Positions 25,248 through 32,079 of a DNA stretch of 32,079 nucleotides are shown one piece after another. Position numbers and translations under genes: made by a program. The notes under the pieces were generated by a model that was not told the DNA's origin, ran no database searches, and saw only the letters and a program-made list of their open reading frames with translations. This DNA comes from Phycisphaerales bacterium (GTDB lineage: Bacteria; Planctomycetota; Phycisphaerae; Phycisphaerales; UBA1924). The stretch is taken from assembly GCA_029260535.1 (NCBI GenBank), contig JAJDDA010000253.1:1-32079 (forward strand). Reading direction: 5' to 3'. The number at the start of each line of letters is the position of its first letter. Within the stretch, counting starts at the first letter, position 1.

Positions 25248-26714
25248 TCACACGCGCAATGGTCTGAAGATCTCAACAATCAGCGTGTCATCAAGCGCTG
25301 GGCCGTACCGGTGCGTGTCGACATCCCGGAGGATCGCCGACGCCCAGCCGCCCCGTGCATCGGTGTCAGGATGCGTCGCGGAGACGATCGAGCGGAAACC
25401 GGTCACACCCAGCATCCGGCCCCTGTCGTTCATCGCCTCGATCGCACCGTCGGTGTAGGCGATAATCGTGTCACCGGCACAGAGTTTGGAGACCTGCTCG
25501 TCCGCTACAAAATCATCCGAGGCACAGGCGCCCAGGACGAACGTTGTCGAGTCCAATTGCTCCAAGCGACCATCGATCGTGCGCACAAAGACCGGCGGAT
25601 GCCCGGCGCTCGCCCACTGGAGCGTGTCGTCGTGCGCGTTGATCCGCAGGCACACCGCGGTCGCATAAACGCTGTGTGTCGCCAGCGTCAGGTGGATGTA
25701 CCGGTTGAGCGCCACGAGCACTTCTCCCGGAGCGATGTCCGGCTCCTCGGCGAAGAGCCGTTCGAGCTCGCCGTGCAACCGGTTGACGGTTAGCGCCGCG
25801 GCGATGCCGTGCCCGGTGACATCGATCAGGACAACACTGAGCGGCTCGGAGTCCGGGTCGTCACCGGGGAGCCCCGGGAAACGGAAGGCGTAGAGGTAAT
25901 CGCCGCCGATCTGCCCCATCGGTTCGTACCGGAAGTCCATCCGGGTCAACCCGGTCTTGATGGGTTCGGGGAAGAGCGACTCGTGGATTCTTCTCGCGTC
26001 GGTCAGCTCGCGGGAGATCTGCCCGTACCTGCCGCGGAGTTTTTTGTAGTGGAACATGTCCCGGTGCCTGCTGTGCCTCCACCAGCAGATCGCAGCACCC
26101 GGGGCGCCGATCAACACCCCCAGAAGCATCACGAGATAACCCCACCATGCCAGTTCCACGAGCATGACCGAGGAGCCAACGAAGATCGAGTACAGCACGA
26201 CGAATGGGTTGAGGGATTCCTTGAGCGTCCATGGGATAAACAGCGACGCGAAGAAATGCGTGATGAAGATGCCCCAGAGCCCTATGACCAGCTGCGTTCC
26301 GGCGATCCCCGCCTTGTTCATTTCGCCGCCGTCCGCGGCGCCGATCCGCTCGAGCGCGTTCCCGAAGAGCGCCGAAGTCATGATCAATGAAAACCCGGTC
26401 ACGACCACAATGACCCAGAAAATCATCCGGAGCATCTGGGGCCTTGTCAGTGTGCGTTTGAGAACGATAAAGAACACGATCGAATAAACGAGATAGGAGC
26501 CCCACGCGAAGAGGCTGAGGACATCCTGCACCTCGATGAGCTCGGGCTGTTGATTCGGTCGGCCCCCGAGGAGGTCGATGACCTTGGTCACGGTCTGCGC
26601 AAAGATCCCGAAGAGCACGTAGACACCGACGTACCACAGGATCCGGCGACGCAATAACCTCGTGCGGTCCGCTTCAAACTCATCCCTGAACTCTGCGGTA
26701 ACTGTTCTTGTCAA
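25248..26714 (-). CDS. Membrane-bound SpoIIE-type PP2C phosphatase, first copy
   Basis: 488 residues. The start is TTG at 26714, overlapping the stop of the adenosyltransferase gene (TTGA). The choice is supported by full-register alignment with the downstream paralogue from the first residue. The layout is the same: six hydrophobic segments (for example VLFGIFAQTV, YLVYSIVFFIVL, IFWVIVVVTGFSLIM, FASLFIPWTLKESL), a connector (RGRYGQISRELTDARRIHESLFP), then PP2C_SIG with IGGDYLY, IDVTGHG, ASAGHPP, YTDGAIE and LDDTLIV. All four Asp metal ligands are kept, so both copies should be active. The extracytoplasmic or loop parts differ more than the catalytic half, consistent with two sensors feeding similar outputs (inference). 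52 bases separate it from the second copy. Confidence 0.87.
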   Translation of the reverse strand: MTRTVTAEFRDEFEADRTRLLRRRILWYVGVYVLFGIFAQTVTKVIDLLGGRPNQQPELIEVQDVLSLFAWGSYLVYSIVFFIVLKRTLTRPQMLRMIFWVIVVVTGFSLIMTSALFGNALERIGAADGGEMNKAGIAGTQLVIGLWGIFITHFFASLFIPWTLKESLNPFVVLYSIFVGSSVMLVELAWWGYLVMLLGVLIGAPGAAICWWRHSRHRDMFHYKKLRGRYGQISRELTDARRIHESLFPEPIKTGLTRMDFRYEPMGQIGGDYLYAFRFPGLPGDDPDSEPLSVVLIDVTGHGIAAALTVNRLHGELERLFAEEPDIAPGEVLVALNRYIHLTLATHSVYATAVCLRINAHDDTLQWASAGHPPVFVRTIDGRLEQLDSTTFVLGACASDDFVADEQVSKLCAGDTIIAYTDGAIEAMNDRGRMLGVTGFRSIVSATHPDTDARGGWASAILRDVDTHRYGPALDDTLIVEIFRPLRV

Positions 26715-27343
26715 CTTGCGGTCTCGTTATCCGTTTGCATGTTGTCATCGTCCAACGAAGCCCCGGGGTTCCACAGCACGTCTTTCGCGCCGTTGTCATT
26801 GGCAACGCGTGCGAGAACAAAGAGCAGATCACTGAGGCGATTCATATAGACCAGTGTTTCCTGATTCGTCTGCTTGCAGTCAGCGTTGAAAAGCATCGCC
26901 ACGGCTCGTTCCGCTCGGCGCACAATAGTGCGAGCAACGTGCAGATTCGCGGCCATCAATGTTCCTCCCGGCAGGACAAACGAGTCCAACTCCGAGAGCG
27001 GCTCGTTGAATCGGTCGATCATCGTTTCGATCCGATCGGACTGCTTCGATTGAACGCGCAGGCGAGCACCGGGCTTCTCCGTTGCATCGATCGGCACGCA
27101 CAGATCAGCGCCAACATCGAACAGGTCGTTCTGGATGGAGAGCAGGGCTTCGCGAATTTCCTTGGTTTGCCCCTGGTCAGACTCGGGCATCGAAGCGACC
27201 ACGTATCCCAGCATCGAGTTCGCCTCATCGACCAGCCCGTAGGCGCCGACGCGCACCGATGATTTATCGACGGCGCTCCCGTCACCCAGATGCGTCGAGC
27301 CCTGATCCCCGACCCTGGTGTACACCTTGCTGATTTTGACCAT
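26711..27343 (-). CDS. Cob(I)alamin adenosyltransferase, PduO type
   Basis: 210 residues from the ATG at 27343; the frame is open further upstream but runs antisense-free into fusA and has no family match there. The PduO/MMAB signatures are present: YTRVGDQGSTHLGDGS near the N-terminus (ATP binding), GLVDEANSMLGYV, ARTIVRRAERAV (conserved R..ER), and NRLSDLLFVLARVAN near the C-terminus. The enzyme transfers the adenosyl group of ATP to cob(I)alamin to make coenzyme B12. Weak purine-rich segments (AGGGA, TAGG) precede the ATG. It begins a four-gene string with the two SpoIIE phosphatases and the glycosylasparaginase, an unexpected set. No B12-dependent enzyme is in the window. Confidence 0.92.
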   Translation of the reverse strand: MVKISKVYTRVGDQGSTHLGDGSAVDKSSVRVGAYGLVDEANSMLGYVVASMPESDQGQTKEIREALLSIQNDLFDVGADLCVPIDATEKPGARLRVQSKQSDRIETMIDRFNEPLSELDSFVLPGGTLMAANLHVARTIVRRAERAVAMLFNADCKQTNQETLVYMNRLSDLLFVLARVANDNGAKDVLWNPGASLDDDNMQTDNETAS

Positions 27344-27420
27344 GTTGGCGCCTATCCCTAATGAACTGAATTGGTTGACCCAAAAGGATACCGCAATGTG
27401 CGGGCTCTGGGAGAAACACG

Positions 27421-27452
27421 AAAAAACCGCCAGCCTCGAGAGGCCGGCGGTT
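27421..27452 (-). terminator. fusA rho-independent terminator
   Basis: On the minus strand AACCGCC and GGCCT (27452-27441) pair with AGGC and GGCGGTT (27436-27425) around a four-base loop, with a single mismatch, followed by a run of T. It lies about 50 bases past the fusA stop and separates fusA from the adenosyltransferase operon. Confidence 0.85.
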
Positions 27453-27503
27453 GATTTGAGTGTGTATAAGGCTGCTCTACGCGATTGAGAGCGGCATTGG
27501 CGG

Positions 27504-29609
27504 TCAGACGGCCTCGACCACTTCCTTCGCCAGGTTTGCCGGCAGCGGGCGGTACTCGAGCGGTTCCATCGAGGAGCTGGCCCGGCCCTGCGACATCGAG
27601 CGGAGCACCGTGACATAGCCGAACATCTCGGACAGCGGGACCTCCGCGGTGATCAGGCGGCTGTTGCCCATCTCTTCGGTCCCGACAACCATGCCGCGAC
27701 GGCCGGAGATATCGCCGGTCACCGACCCGATGTAGTCATCGGGGGTGTTGATGACGACCTTCATGATCGGCTCGAGGAGCGTCAGCCCTGCCTTGTGGCA
27801 GGCCTCGATCAGCGCCATCCGGCCGGCCTGCTCGAACGCGACCTGTGACGAATCGACAGGGTGGGTCGAGCCATCGACGAGCGTCGCCTTGAAGTTGATC
27901 AGCGGGAAGCCGGCCATGACGCCGGAGACCGCGGTCGACCGGATGCCGGCCTCGACGCTCGGGACGTACTCCTTGGGAATCGAGCCACCGATGACCTTGT
28001 TCTCGAAGGCCATGCTGTCCTTGAATTTGAGGCCATCCTCTTCAGCCTGTGCTGCGGTGTAGGGCTCGAGGTTGATCGTACAATCGCCGAACTGACCACG
28101 GCCACCGGTCTGCTTGACGAACTTGCCGCGGATGTTCTCGGCCTTCTTCGTGATCGCCTCGCGGTACGACACGCGGGGCTTGCCGACTTCGACGCCGACC
28201 TTCATGTCGCGGACGAGCTTGTTCTTGATGATCTCAAGGTGGAGTTCACCCATGCCCGAGATGATCGTCTGGCCGGTCTCTTCGTCGTAATTCGCACGGA
28301 ACGAGGGATCCTCGCGTTTGATCGTGATCAACGCGTCGGTCAGCTTGCGCTTGTCGTCGGCGGTGTTGGGCTCGATGGACATCGAGATCACCGGCTCGGG
28401 GAAGGTCATCCGCTCGAGCACGATCGGGGCGTCAGGGGCACACAGCGAATCGCCCGTGCCGGAATCCTTGAGACCGACGACAGCGACGATGGAGCCAGCG
28501 CTGGCCTGATCGAGCGCCTGGCGATCCTTTGCGTGCATCTCGAAGATGCGGCTGACGATCTCGCGCTTGCCCTTGGCGGGGTTCAGCACACGCTCGCCCT
28601 TTTTCAGAATACCGGAGTAGATCCGGACGTAGGTCAGATCGCCGTGCGTGTCGTTGACGACCTTGAAGACAAGGCCCGAGAAGGGCGCATCGGGGTTGTT
28701 GGGGCGGGTCAGCACCTTGTCCTCGTCCTTGGGGTCGGTGCCCTTGACGTCGGGGACCTCGTCCGGCGAGGGCATGTAATCGATGACGCCGTCGAGCAGA
28801 CGCTGGACACCGATGTACTTCAGAGCAGAGCCACAGAAGACCGCGGTGCACTGCTGCGCGAGCACGCCTTTGCGGATCGCCGCCTTGATCTCGGCTTGCG
28901 TGGGCTCTTCGTCGTGGAGGAACTTCTCCATGAGGTGATCGCACTGCTCGGCGGCCTTCTCGATCATGTCGTGGCGCCACAGCTCCGCGATCTCCTGGAG
29001 ATCCTCGGGGATGTCACGCTCCTCGACGACAGCGCCGAGGTCGGAGGAATCGTAGTAGAACGCCCGCATCTCGACGAGGTCGATGATGCCCTCGAACGTG
29101 TCGGCGGCGCCGATCGCGTACTGAACCGCGATGGGGTTGGCCGCGAGGCGATCTTCGATCGTCTTGAACGAGTACTCGAAGTTGGCGCCCATCTTGTCCA
29201 TCTTGTTGATGAAGCACATGCGGGGCACGCCGTAACGGACGGCCTGACGCCAGACGGTTTCGGACTGCGCCTCGACGCCTTCCTTGCCGTCGAAGACCGC
29301 GACGGCGCCATCGAGGACACGCATCGAGCGCTCGACCTCGACGGTGAAGTCGACGTGGCCGGGGGTGTCGATCAGGTTGACCTGGTATTCGTTCCCGTCG
29401 TGTTCCCAGGGGCAGGTCGTCGCGGCGGACTGGATCGTGATGCCACGCTCCTGTTCTTCCTGCAGGAAGTCCATCGTCGCGGTGCCCTCGTGGACCTCGC
29501 CCATCTTGTAGGTCTTGCCGGTGTAGTACAGGACGCGTTCGGTGACGGTCGTTTTGCCAGCGTCGATGTGGGCGCAGATGCCGATATTGCGAATCTTACT
29601 GAGGTCCAT
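27504..29609 (-). CDS. fusA: Translation elongation factor G
   Basis: 701 residues, normal length. The G domain shows AHIDAGKTT (P loop), RGITIQSAAT (switch I), DTPGHVDF (switch II), NKMDKMGA and GSAL. Domains II-V follow, with MGELHLEII, GGRGQFG and the C-terminal RSMSQGRASSSMEPLEYRP segment. EF-G drives GTP-dependent translocation and, with RRF, ribosome recycling. It stands alone rather than in the usual str operon (rpsL-rpsG-fusA-tuf), as seen for additional or displaced EF-G copies; whether another copy exists cannot be told from this window. The ATG at 29609 has only a weak GAGA purine site. The 375 bases upstream carry a promoter candidate, a tiny ORF and a hairpin. Confidence 0.97.
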   Translation of the reverse strand: MDLSKIRNIGICAHIDAGKTTVTERVLYYTGKTYKMGEVHEGTATMDFLQEEQERGITIQSAATTCPWEHDGNEYQVNLIDTPGHVDFTVEVERSMRVLDGAVAVFDGKEGVEAQSETVWRQAVRYGVPRMCFINKMDKMGANFEYSFKTIEDRLAANPIAVQYAIGAADTFEGIIDLVEMRAFYYDSSDLGAVVEERDIPEDLQEIAELWRHDMIEKAAEQCDHLMEKFLHDEEPTQAEIKAAIRKGVLAQQCTAVFCGSALKYIGVQRLLDGVIDYMPSPDEVPDVKGTDPKDEDKVLTRPNNPDAPFSGLVFKVVNDTHGDLTYVRIYSGILKKGERVLNPAKGKREIVSRIFEMHAKDRQALDQASAGSIVAVVGLKDSGTGDSLCAPDAPIVLERMTFPEPVISMSIEPNTADDKRKLTDALITIKREDPSFRANYDEETGQTIISGMGELHLEIIKNKLVRDMKVGVEVGKPRVSYREAITKKAENIRGKFVKQTGGRGQFGDCTINLEPYTAAQAEEDGLKFKDSMAFENKVIGGSIPKEYVPSVEAGIRSTAVSGVMAGFPLINFKATLVDGSTHPVDSSQVAFEQAGRMALIEACHKAGLTLLEPIMKVVINTPDDYIGSVTGDISGRRGMVVGTEEMGNSRLITAEVPLSEMFGYVTVLRSMSQGRASSSMEPLEYRPLPANLAKEVVEAV

Positions 29610-29736
29610 GGGTCTGATCTCTACGGTGTTGCCCTGTATGAATCAGGGCCGGTGGGGTGATCGCTCGATCCCGACGGAGGGACCGCGAAAGGTGTGATGC
29701 GTAACGCGAGCTGCGATTGCTCGTTTGAATGATGAA

Positions 29737-29766
29737 TGGATGACCGAGCATTATTCGGTCCATCCA
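29737..29766 (-). promoter_or_regulatory. Stem-loop in the fusA leader
   Basis: On the minus strand TGGATG-g-ACCGA pairs with TCGGT-CATCCA across a 7-base loop, an 11-bp stem with one bulged G. It is not followed by a U-tract, so it is not a standard terminator. Its place between a tiny ORF and fusA makes a regulatory role possible. Confidence 0.5.
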
Positions 29767-29844
29767 AGCCTTCAATTGAAGTGGATTAACCGTTGTTGTC
29801 TCGATCGGCACCGGCTCGCCCAGTGGACGCCGCCGGATGCGGGT

Positions 29845-29892
29845 CTAGTGCTGGTGCGGGCCGGCTCCGTCGTCCTCGTCAGAAGAGTCCAT
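29845..29892 (-). CDS. Candidate 15-residue leader peptide upstream of fusA
   Basis: The ATG at 29892 is preceded by AAGGA with eight bases of spacing, one of the better ribosome-binding sites in the window. The ORF encodes MDSSDEDDGAGPHQH and stops at TAG. It is strongly acidic in the first half and ends His-Gln-His. It lies about 85 bases downstream of a promoter-like pair and upstream of a stem-loop and fusA. I do not recognise it. It may be a translated leader ORF, an unannotated small protein or chance; only conservation in relatives would tell. Confidence 0.3.
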   Translation of the reverse strand: MDSSDEDDGAGPHQH

Positions 29893-29982
29893 AGAGCGGT
29901 TCCTTTCAGTGTGCCCCAAACAGATGCCTACCGGCAATCAGGGCAGATATATCACAACTGGCAACGCCAATCGCGATGTTGA

Positions 29983-30010
29983 ATCCTAGCGACAACTGGC
30001 ATCCGGTCAA
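29983..30010 (-). promoter_or_regulatory. Sigma70-like promoter candidate for the fusA transcript
   Basis: TTGACC (30010-30005) matches five of six -35 bases, and TAGGAT (29988-29983) matches four of six -10 bases including the key T, A and T positions. The spacer is 16 bases. It lies just past the terminator of the upstream peptidase gene, so it is well placed to start the fusA transcript with a leader of about 365 bases. Confidence 0.4.
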
Positions 30011-30038
30011 GAAAAGCGCCCCTCCACCACACCCAATG

Positions 30039-30070
30039 AAAAACACCGGCCCCCATCGTGAGGACCGGTG
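30039..30070 (-). terminator. Terminator of the prolyl oligopeptidase gene
   Basis: On the minus strand CACCGGTCC (30070-30062) pairs with GGGCCGGTG (30052-30044), nine base pairs including one U-G, with a 9-base loop and a run of five T. It begins 28 bases after the peptidase stop codon. Confidence 0.85.
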
Positions 30071-30097
30071 CTGAATTCCTGCTTCAGATGGCTCGGA

Positions 30098-32079
30098 TCA
30101 GTTCAGATCAGGATCGGCGTCCAACGCCCGCACCAGGAACGACCAGCGATCGGCTGCCTGCTCGATCGACTTGCTCGTCGGGGTGCCGGCGCCGTGCCCG
30201 GCTCTGGTCTCGATACGGATGAGGATCGGGTTGTCGCAGCCCTGCGCCGCCTGGAGGGCTGCTGCGAACTTGAAGCTGTGCGCCGGGACCACCCGGTCGT
30301 CGTGATCCGCCGTGGTGATCATCGTCGGGGGGTAGCACTGGCCGGGGGTGATGTTGTGGTAGGGCGAGTACGCGTAGAGCGCATCAAACTCGTCCTTGTT
30401 ATCCACCGAGCCGTAATCGCTGACCCATGCCCACCCGATCGTGAATTCGTGGAATCGGAGCATGTCGAGGACCCCAACCGCCGGGATGCAGGCGCCGAAG
30501 AGGTCCGGTCGCTGCGTCATGCAGGCGCCGACGAGCAGCCCGCCGTTGCTCCCGCCGAAAATGCCGAGCTTCTCGGAACTGGTGTAGCGTTTCTTGATCA
30601 GGTGCTCACCCGCGGCGATGAAGTCATCGAAGACGTTCTGCTTGTTGAGCTTCATCCCCGCCTCGTGCCATTCCTCACCGTACTCACCACCGCCGCGGAG
30701 GTTGGCGACGGCGTAGATGCCGCCCATCTCCATCCAGACGAGGTTCGAGACGCTGAATGACGGACGCAGTGAGATGTTGAACCCGCCGTAGCCGTAGAGC
30801 AGCGTGGGGTTGGCGCCGTCGCGCTTCATGCCCTTTTTGTACGAGATGAACATCGGGATCCGCGAGCCGTCCTTGCTGCGGTAGAAGACCTGCTCGGTGG
30901 TGTAGTCATCCGCATCAAACTTGACATCCGGCTTGCGGAAGAGATCGGTCTTTCCTGTCGCGAGGTCGTGCCTGTAGATCGTCGTGGGCGAGGTGTAGCT
31001 GGTGAAGGCGAAGAAGGTCTCCGAGTCGTCGCGCTCGCCGCCGAACCCGAAAGCCGAGCCGATCCCGGGGAGTTCGATCTCACCAAGATCATCACCCTTG
31101 AGGCTGTATTGGTGGATGACAGTTTTCACGTCATGCAGGTACGAGGCGAGGAATCGACCGCCTACGGCGCTGACGCTCTGGAGGGGGTCGTCGCTCTCGG
31201 GGATGATCTCTTTCCAGGCGCTGCGATGAGGATTACGGATGTCGATCGCGACCAGGCGCCCCTTGGGGGCGTCGAGATCGGTCTGGAACCAGAAGATCGG
31301 TCCGTCGTTGTCCACGAACGAGTACGAAGCGTCGGCCGCGTTGAGCAACTCAACAACCTCGGATTGGGGGTAACTCAGGTCCTTGTAGAAGATCCGGTTT
31401 TTGTTCTCGGTGCCCTTCCAGACGCCGATCATGAGGTAGCGGCCGTCATCGGTCACGCTCCCACCGAAGCCCCAGTCCTTGTGGTCGGGCCGCTCGTACA
31501 CGAGTTGATCCTTGCTCTGCGGATCACCGAGCTTGTGGTAGAACAGTTTCTGGAAGTAGACCGCGTTCTGGAGTTCCTTGCCCTCGACTGGTTCGTCGTA
31601 CCGGCTGTAGAAGAACCCCTCGTTGTCCTTGGTCCAGGAAGCGCCGGAGAACTTCACCCAGTCGATCTCGTCGTCGAGGTTCTGCCCGGTCTCGATGTCC
31701 CGGACCTGCCACGTGCGCCAGTCCGAGCCGCCGTCGCTCGTGCCGTACGCGATGAAACGGCCGTTGTCGCTGACGGTGTACCCGGCGATCGAGACCGTGC
31801 CATCCTCGGAGAAGGTGTTGGGATCGAGCAGCACGCGCGGGGGCGCGTTGAGCGAATCCGCGACGTACAGAACACTCTGGTTCTGAAGACCGTCGTTGCG
31901 CGTGTAGAAGTATCGGCCGCCTTCTTTGAAGGGTGTCCCGATACGCTCGTAGTCCCACAGATCGGTCAGCCGTTCCTTAATAGCGCCGCGCTGCGCGACA
32001 CCACCGAGGTAGTCCGCGGTGATCAGGTTCTCTTCCTCGATCCAGGCGCGGGAGTCGTCCGCGTCGGGGTCTTCGAGCC
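30098..32079 (-). CDS. Prolyl oligopeptidase (family S9A), N-terminus outside window
   Basis: 660 residues are visible and the frame stays open to the right edge, so only the first few tens of residues are missing. The visible start region DDSRAWIEEENLITADYL is the typical N-terminal helix of prolyl endopeptidases. A seven-bladed propeller follows, with repeats such as FFYSRYD, GRYLMIGVW and FFAFTSYTSPTTIY. The C-terminal alpha/beta-hydrolase domain has the triad: Ser in FGGSNGGLLVG, Asp in TADHDDRVVPAHS and His in RAGHGAGTP. YGYGGFNISLRPSFS is the segment that opens the catalytic domain. The enzyme cuts short peptides after proline. Whether it has a signal peptide, as many gram-negative and planctomycete forms do, cannot be seen. 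Confidence 0.94.
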   Translation of the reverse strand, partial: LEDPDADDSRAWIEEENLITADYLGGVAQRGAIKERLTDLWDYERIGTPFKEGGRYFYTRNDGLQNQSVLYVADSLNAPPRVLLDPNTFSEDGTVSIAGYTVSDNGRFIAYGTSDGGSDWRTWQVRDIETGQNLDDEIDWVKFSGASWTKDNEGFFYSRYDEPVEGKELQNAVYFQKLFYHKLGDPQSKDQLVYERPDHKDWGFGGSVTDDGRYLMIGVWKGTENKNRIFYKDLSYPQSEVVELLNAADASYSFVDNDGPIFWFQTDLDAPKGRLVAIDIRNPHRSAWKEIIPESDDPLQSVSAVGGRFLASYLHDVKTVIHQYSLKGDDLGEIELPGIGSAFGFGGERDDSETFFAFTSYTSPTTIYRHDLATGKTDLFRKPDVKFDADDYTTEQVFYRSKDGSRIPMFISYKKGMKRDGANPTLLYGYGGFNISLRPSFSVSNLVWMEMGGIYAVANLRGGGEYGEEWHEAGMKLNKQNVFDDFIAAGEHLIKKRYTSSEKLGIFGGSNGGLLVGACMTQRPDLFGACIPAVGVLDMLRFHEFTIGWAWVSDYGSVDNKDEFDALYAYSPYHNITPGQCYPPTMITTADHDDRVVPAHSFKFAAALQAAQGCDNPILIRIETRAGHGAGTPTSKSIEQAADRWSFLVRALDADPDLN

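Larger units (their letters stand above)
29610..30038 (-). other. Intergenic/leader region of fusA
   Basis: About 430 bases without a conventional gene. On the fusA strand it holds, in order, a sigma70-like promoter (30010-29983), a 15-codon ORF with a ribosome-binding site (29892-29845) and a stem-loop (29766-29737), then 127 bases to the fusA ATG. A 71-codon open frame (29811-29596) also crosses the region, but it overlaps the fusA start and has no supporting features. No tRNA or known RNA family is recognised. Confidence 0.6.

Noticed and set aside
23783-25267. A 494-codon plus-strand frame opposite the second SpoIIE phosphatase
   Set aside because: Antisense to a gene confirmed by its paralogue and catalytic motifs; composition is R/D/H-rich noise.
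27861-29660. A 599-codon open frame on the plus strand opposite fusA
   Set aside because: It is entirely antisense to a certain EF-G gene. The residues are a low-complexity D/L/R/V mix typical of the complementary frame in GC-rich DNA, and there is no family motif.
29596-29811. A 71-codon minus-strand frame upstream of fusA
   Set aside because: It overlaps the fusA start in another frame, has no good ribosome-binding site and shows no family features.

Overview
The window is a high-GC, gene-dense bacterial chromosome segment, most likely from a planctomycete of the Phycisphaerae type. That assignment is an inference. It rests on tandem exported DUF1573 proteins, a secreted protein ending in two dockerin-like repeats of the kind common in that class, membrane SpoIIE phosphatases and the overall composition. 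No rRNA or tRNA is present to confirm it. There is no sign of a phage, insertion sequence, integron or CRISPR array.

Layout from left to right. (1) 1-2510, plus strand: the tail of one DUF1573 protein, a complete DUF1573 lipoprotein paralogue, an exported or anchored rhodanese and a MauE/DoxX-like membrane protein, tightly packed as a probable envelope sulfur/redox operon. (2) 2498-7640, minus strand: rsmG overlapping a DinG-type helicase, then a phosphomannomutase/phosphoglucomutase and a LOG-family phosphoribohydrolase. (3) 7685-8655: two small lipoproteins, convergent. (4) 8686-13283, minus strand: folE2, then the elongation pair PBP2 and RodA, overlapping by 4 bases. (5) 13436-14272: an unrecognised polytopic membrane protein, divergent from hutH. 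(6) 14357-22753, plus strand: a full histidine-degradation set (hutH, hutU, hutG, hutI) that turns histidine into glutamate plus formamide. A secreted peroxiredoxin-like protein and a secreted dockerin-bearing protein lie between the hut genes, and methionine aminopeptidase follows them. (7) 22767-27343, minus strand: cob(I)alamin adenosyltransferase, two tandem paralogous membrane SpoIIE phosphatases and an N-glycosylasparaginase-type Ntn hydrolase. Two of these junctions are stop/start overlaps. (8) 27504-30010, minus strand: fusA with a good terminator and an unusual leader. (9) 30098 to the right edge, minus strand: a prolyl oligopeptidase cut by the window end.

Most genes are ordinary housekeeping or catabolic genes, and I do not see a clearly new defence or mobile system. 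The most interesting signals are regulatory. A perfect 12-base inverted repeat places the same sequence directly before the start codons of both hutH and its divergent neighbour, and the spacing suggests twin leaderless promoters. The fusA leader holds a promoter, a 15-codon ORF with a good ribosome-binding site, and a stem-loop. The folE2 leader holds two mutually exclusive hairpins. At the protein level, the DinG-like helicase has serine where the first Fe-S cysteine is expected, and the tandem SpoIIE pair may be an undescribed membrane signalling unit.
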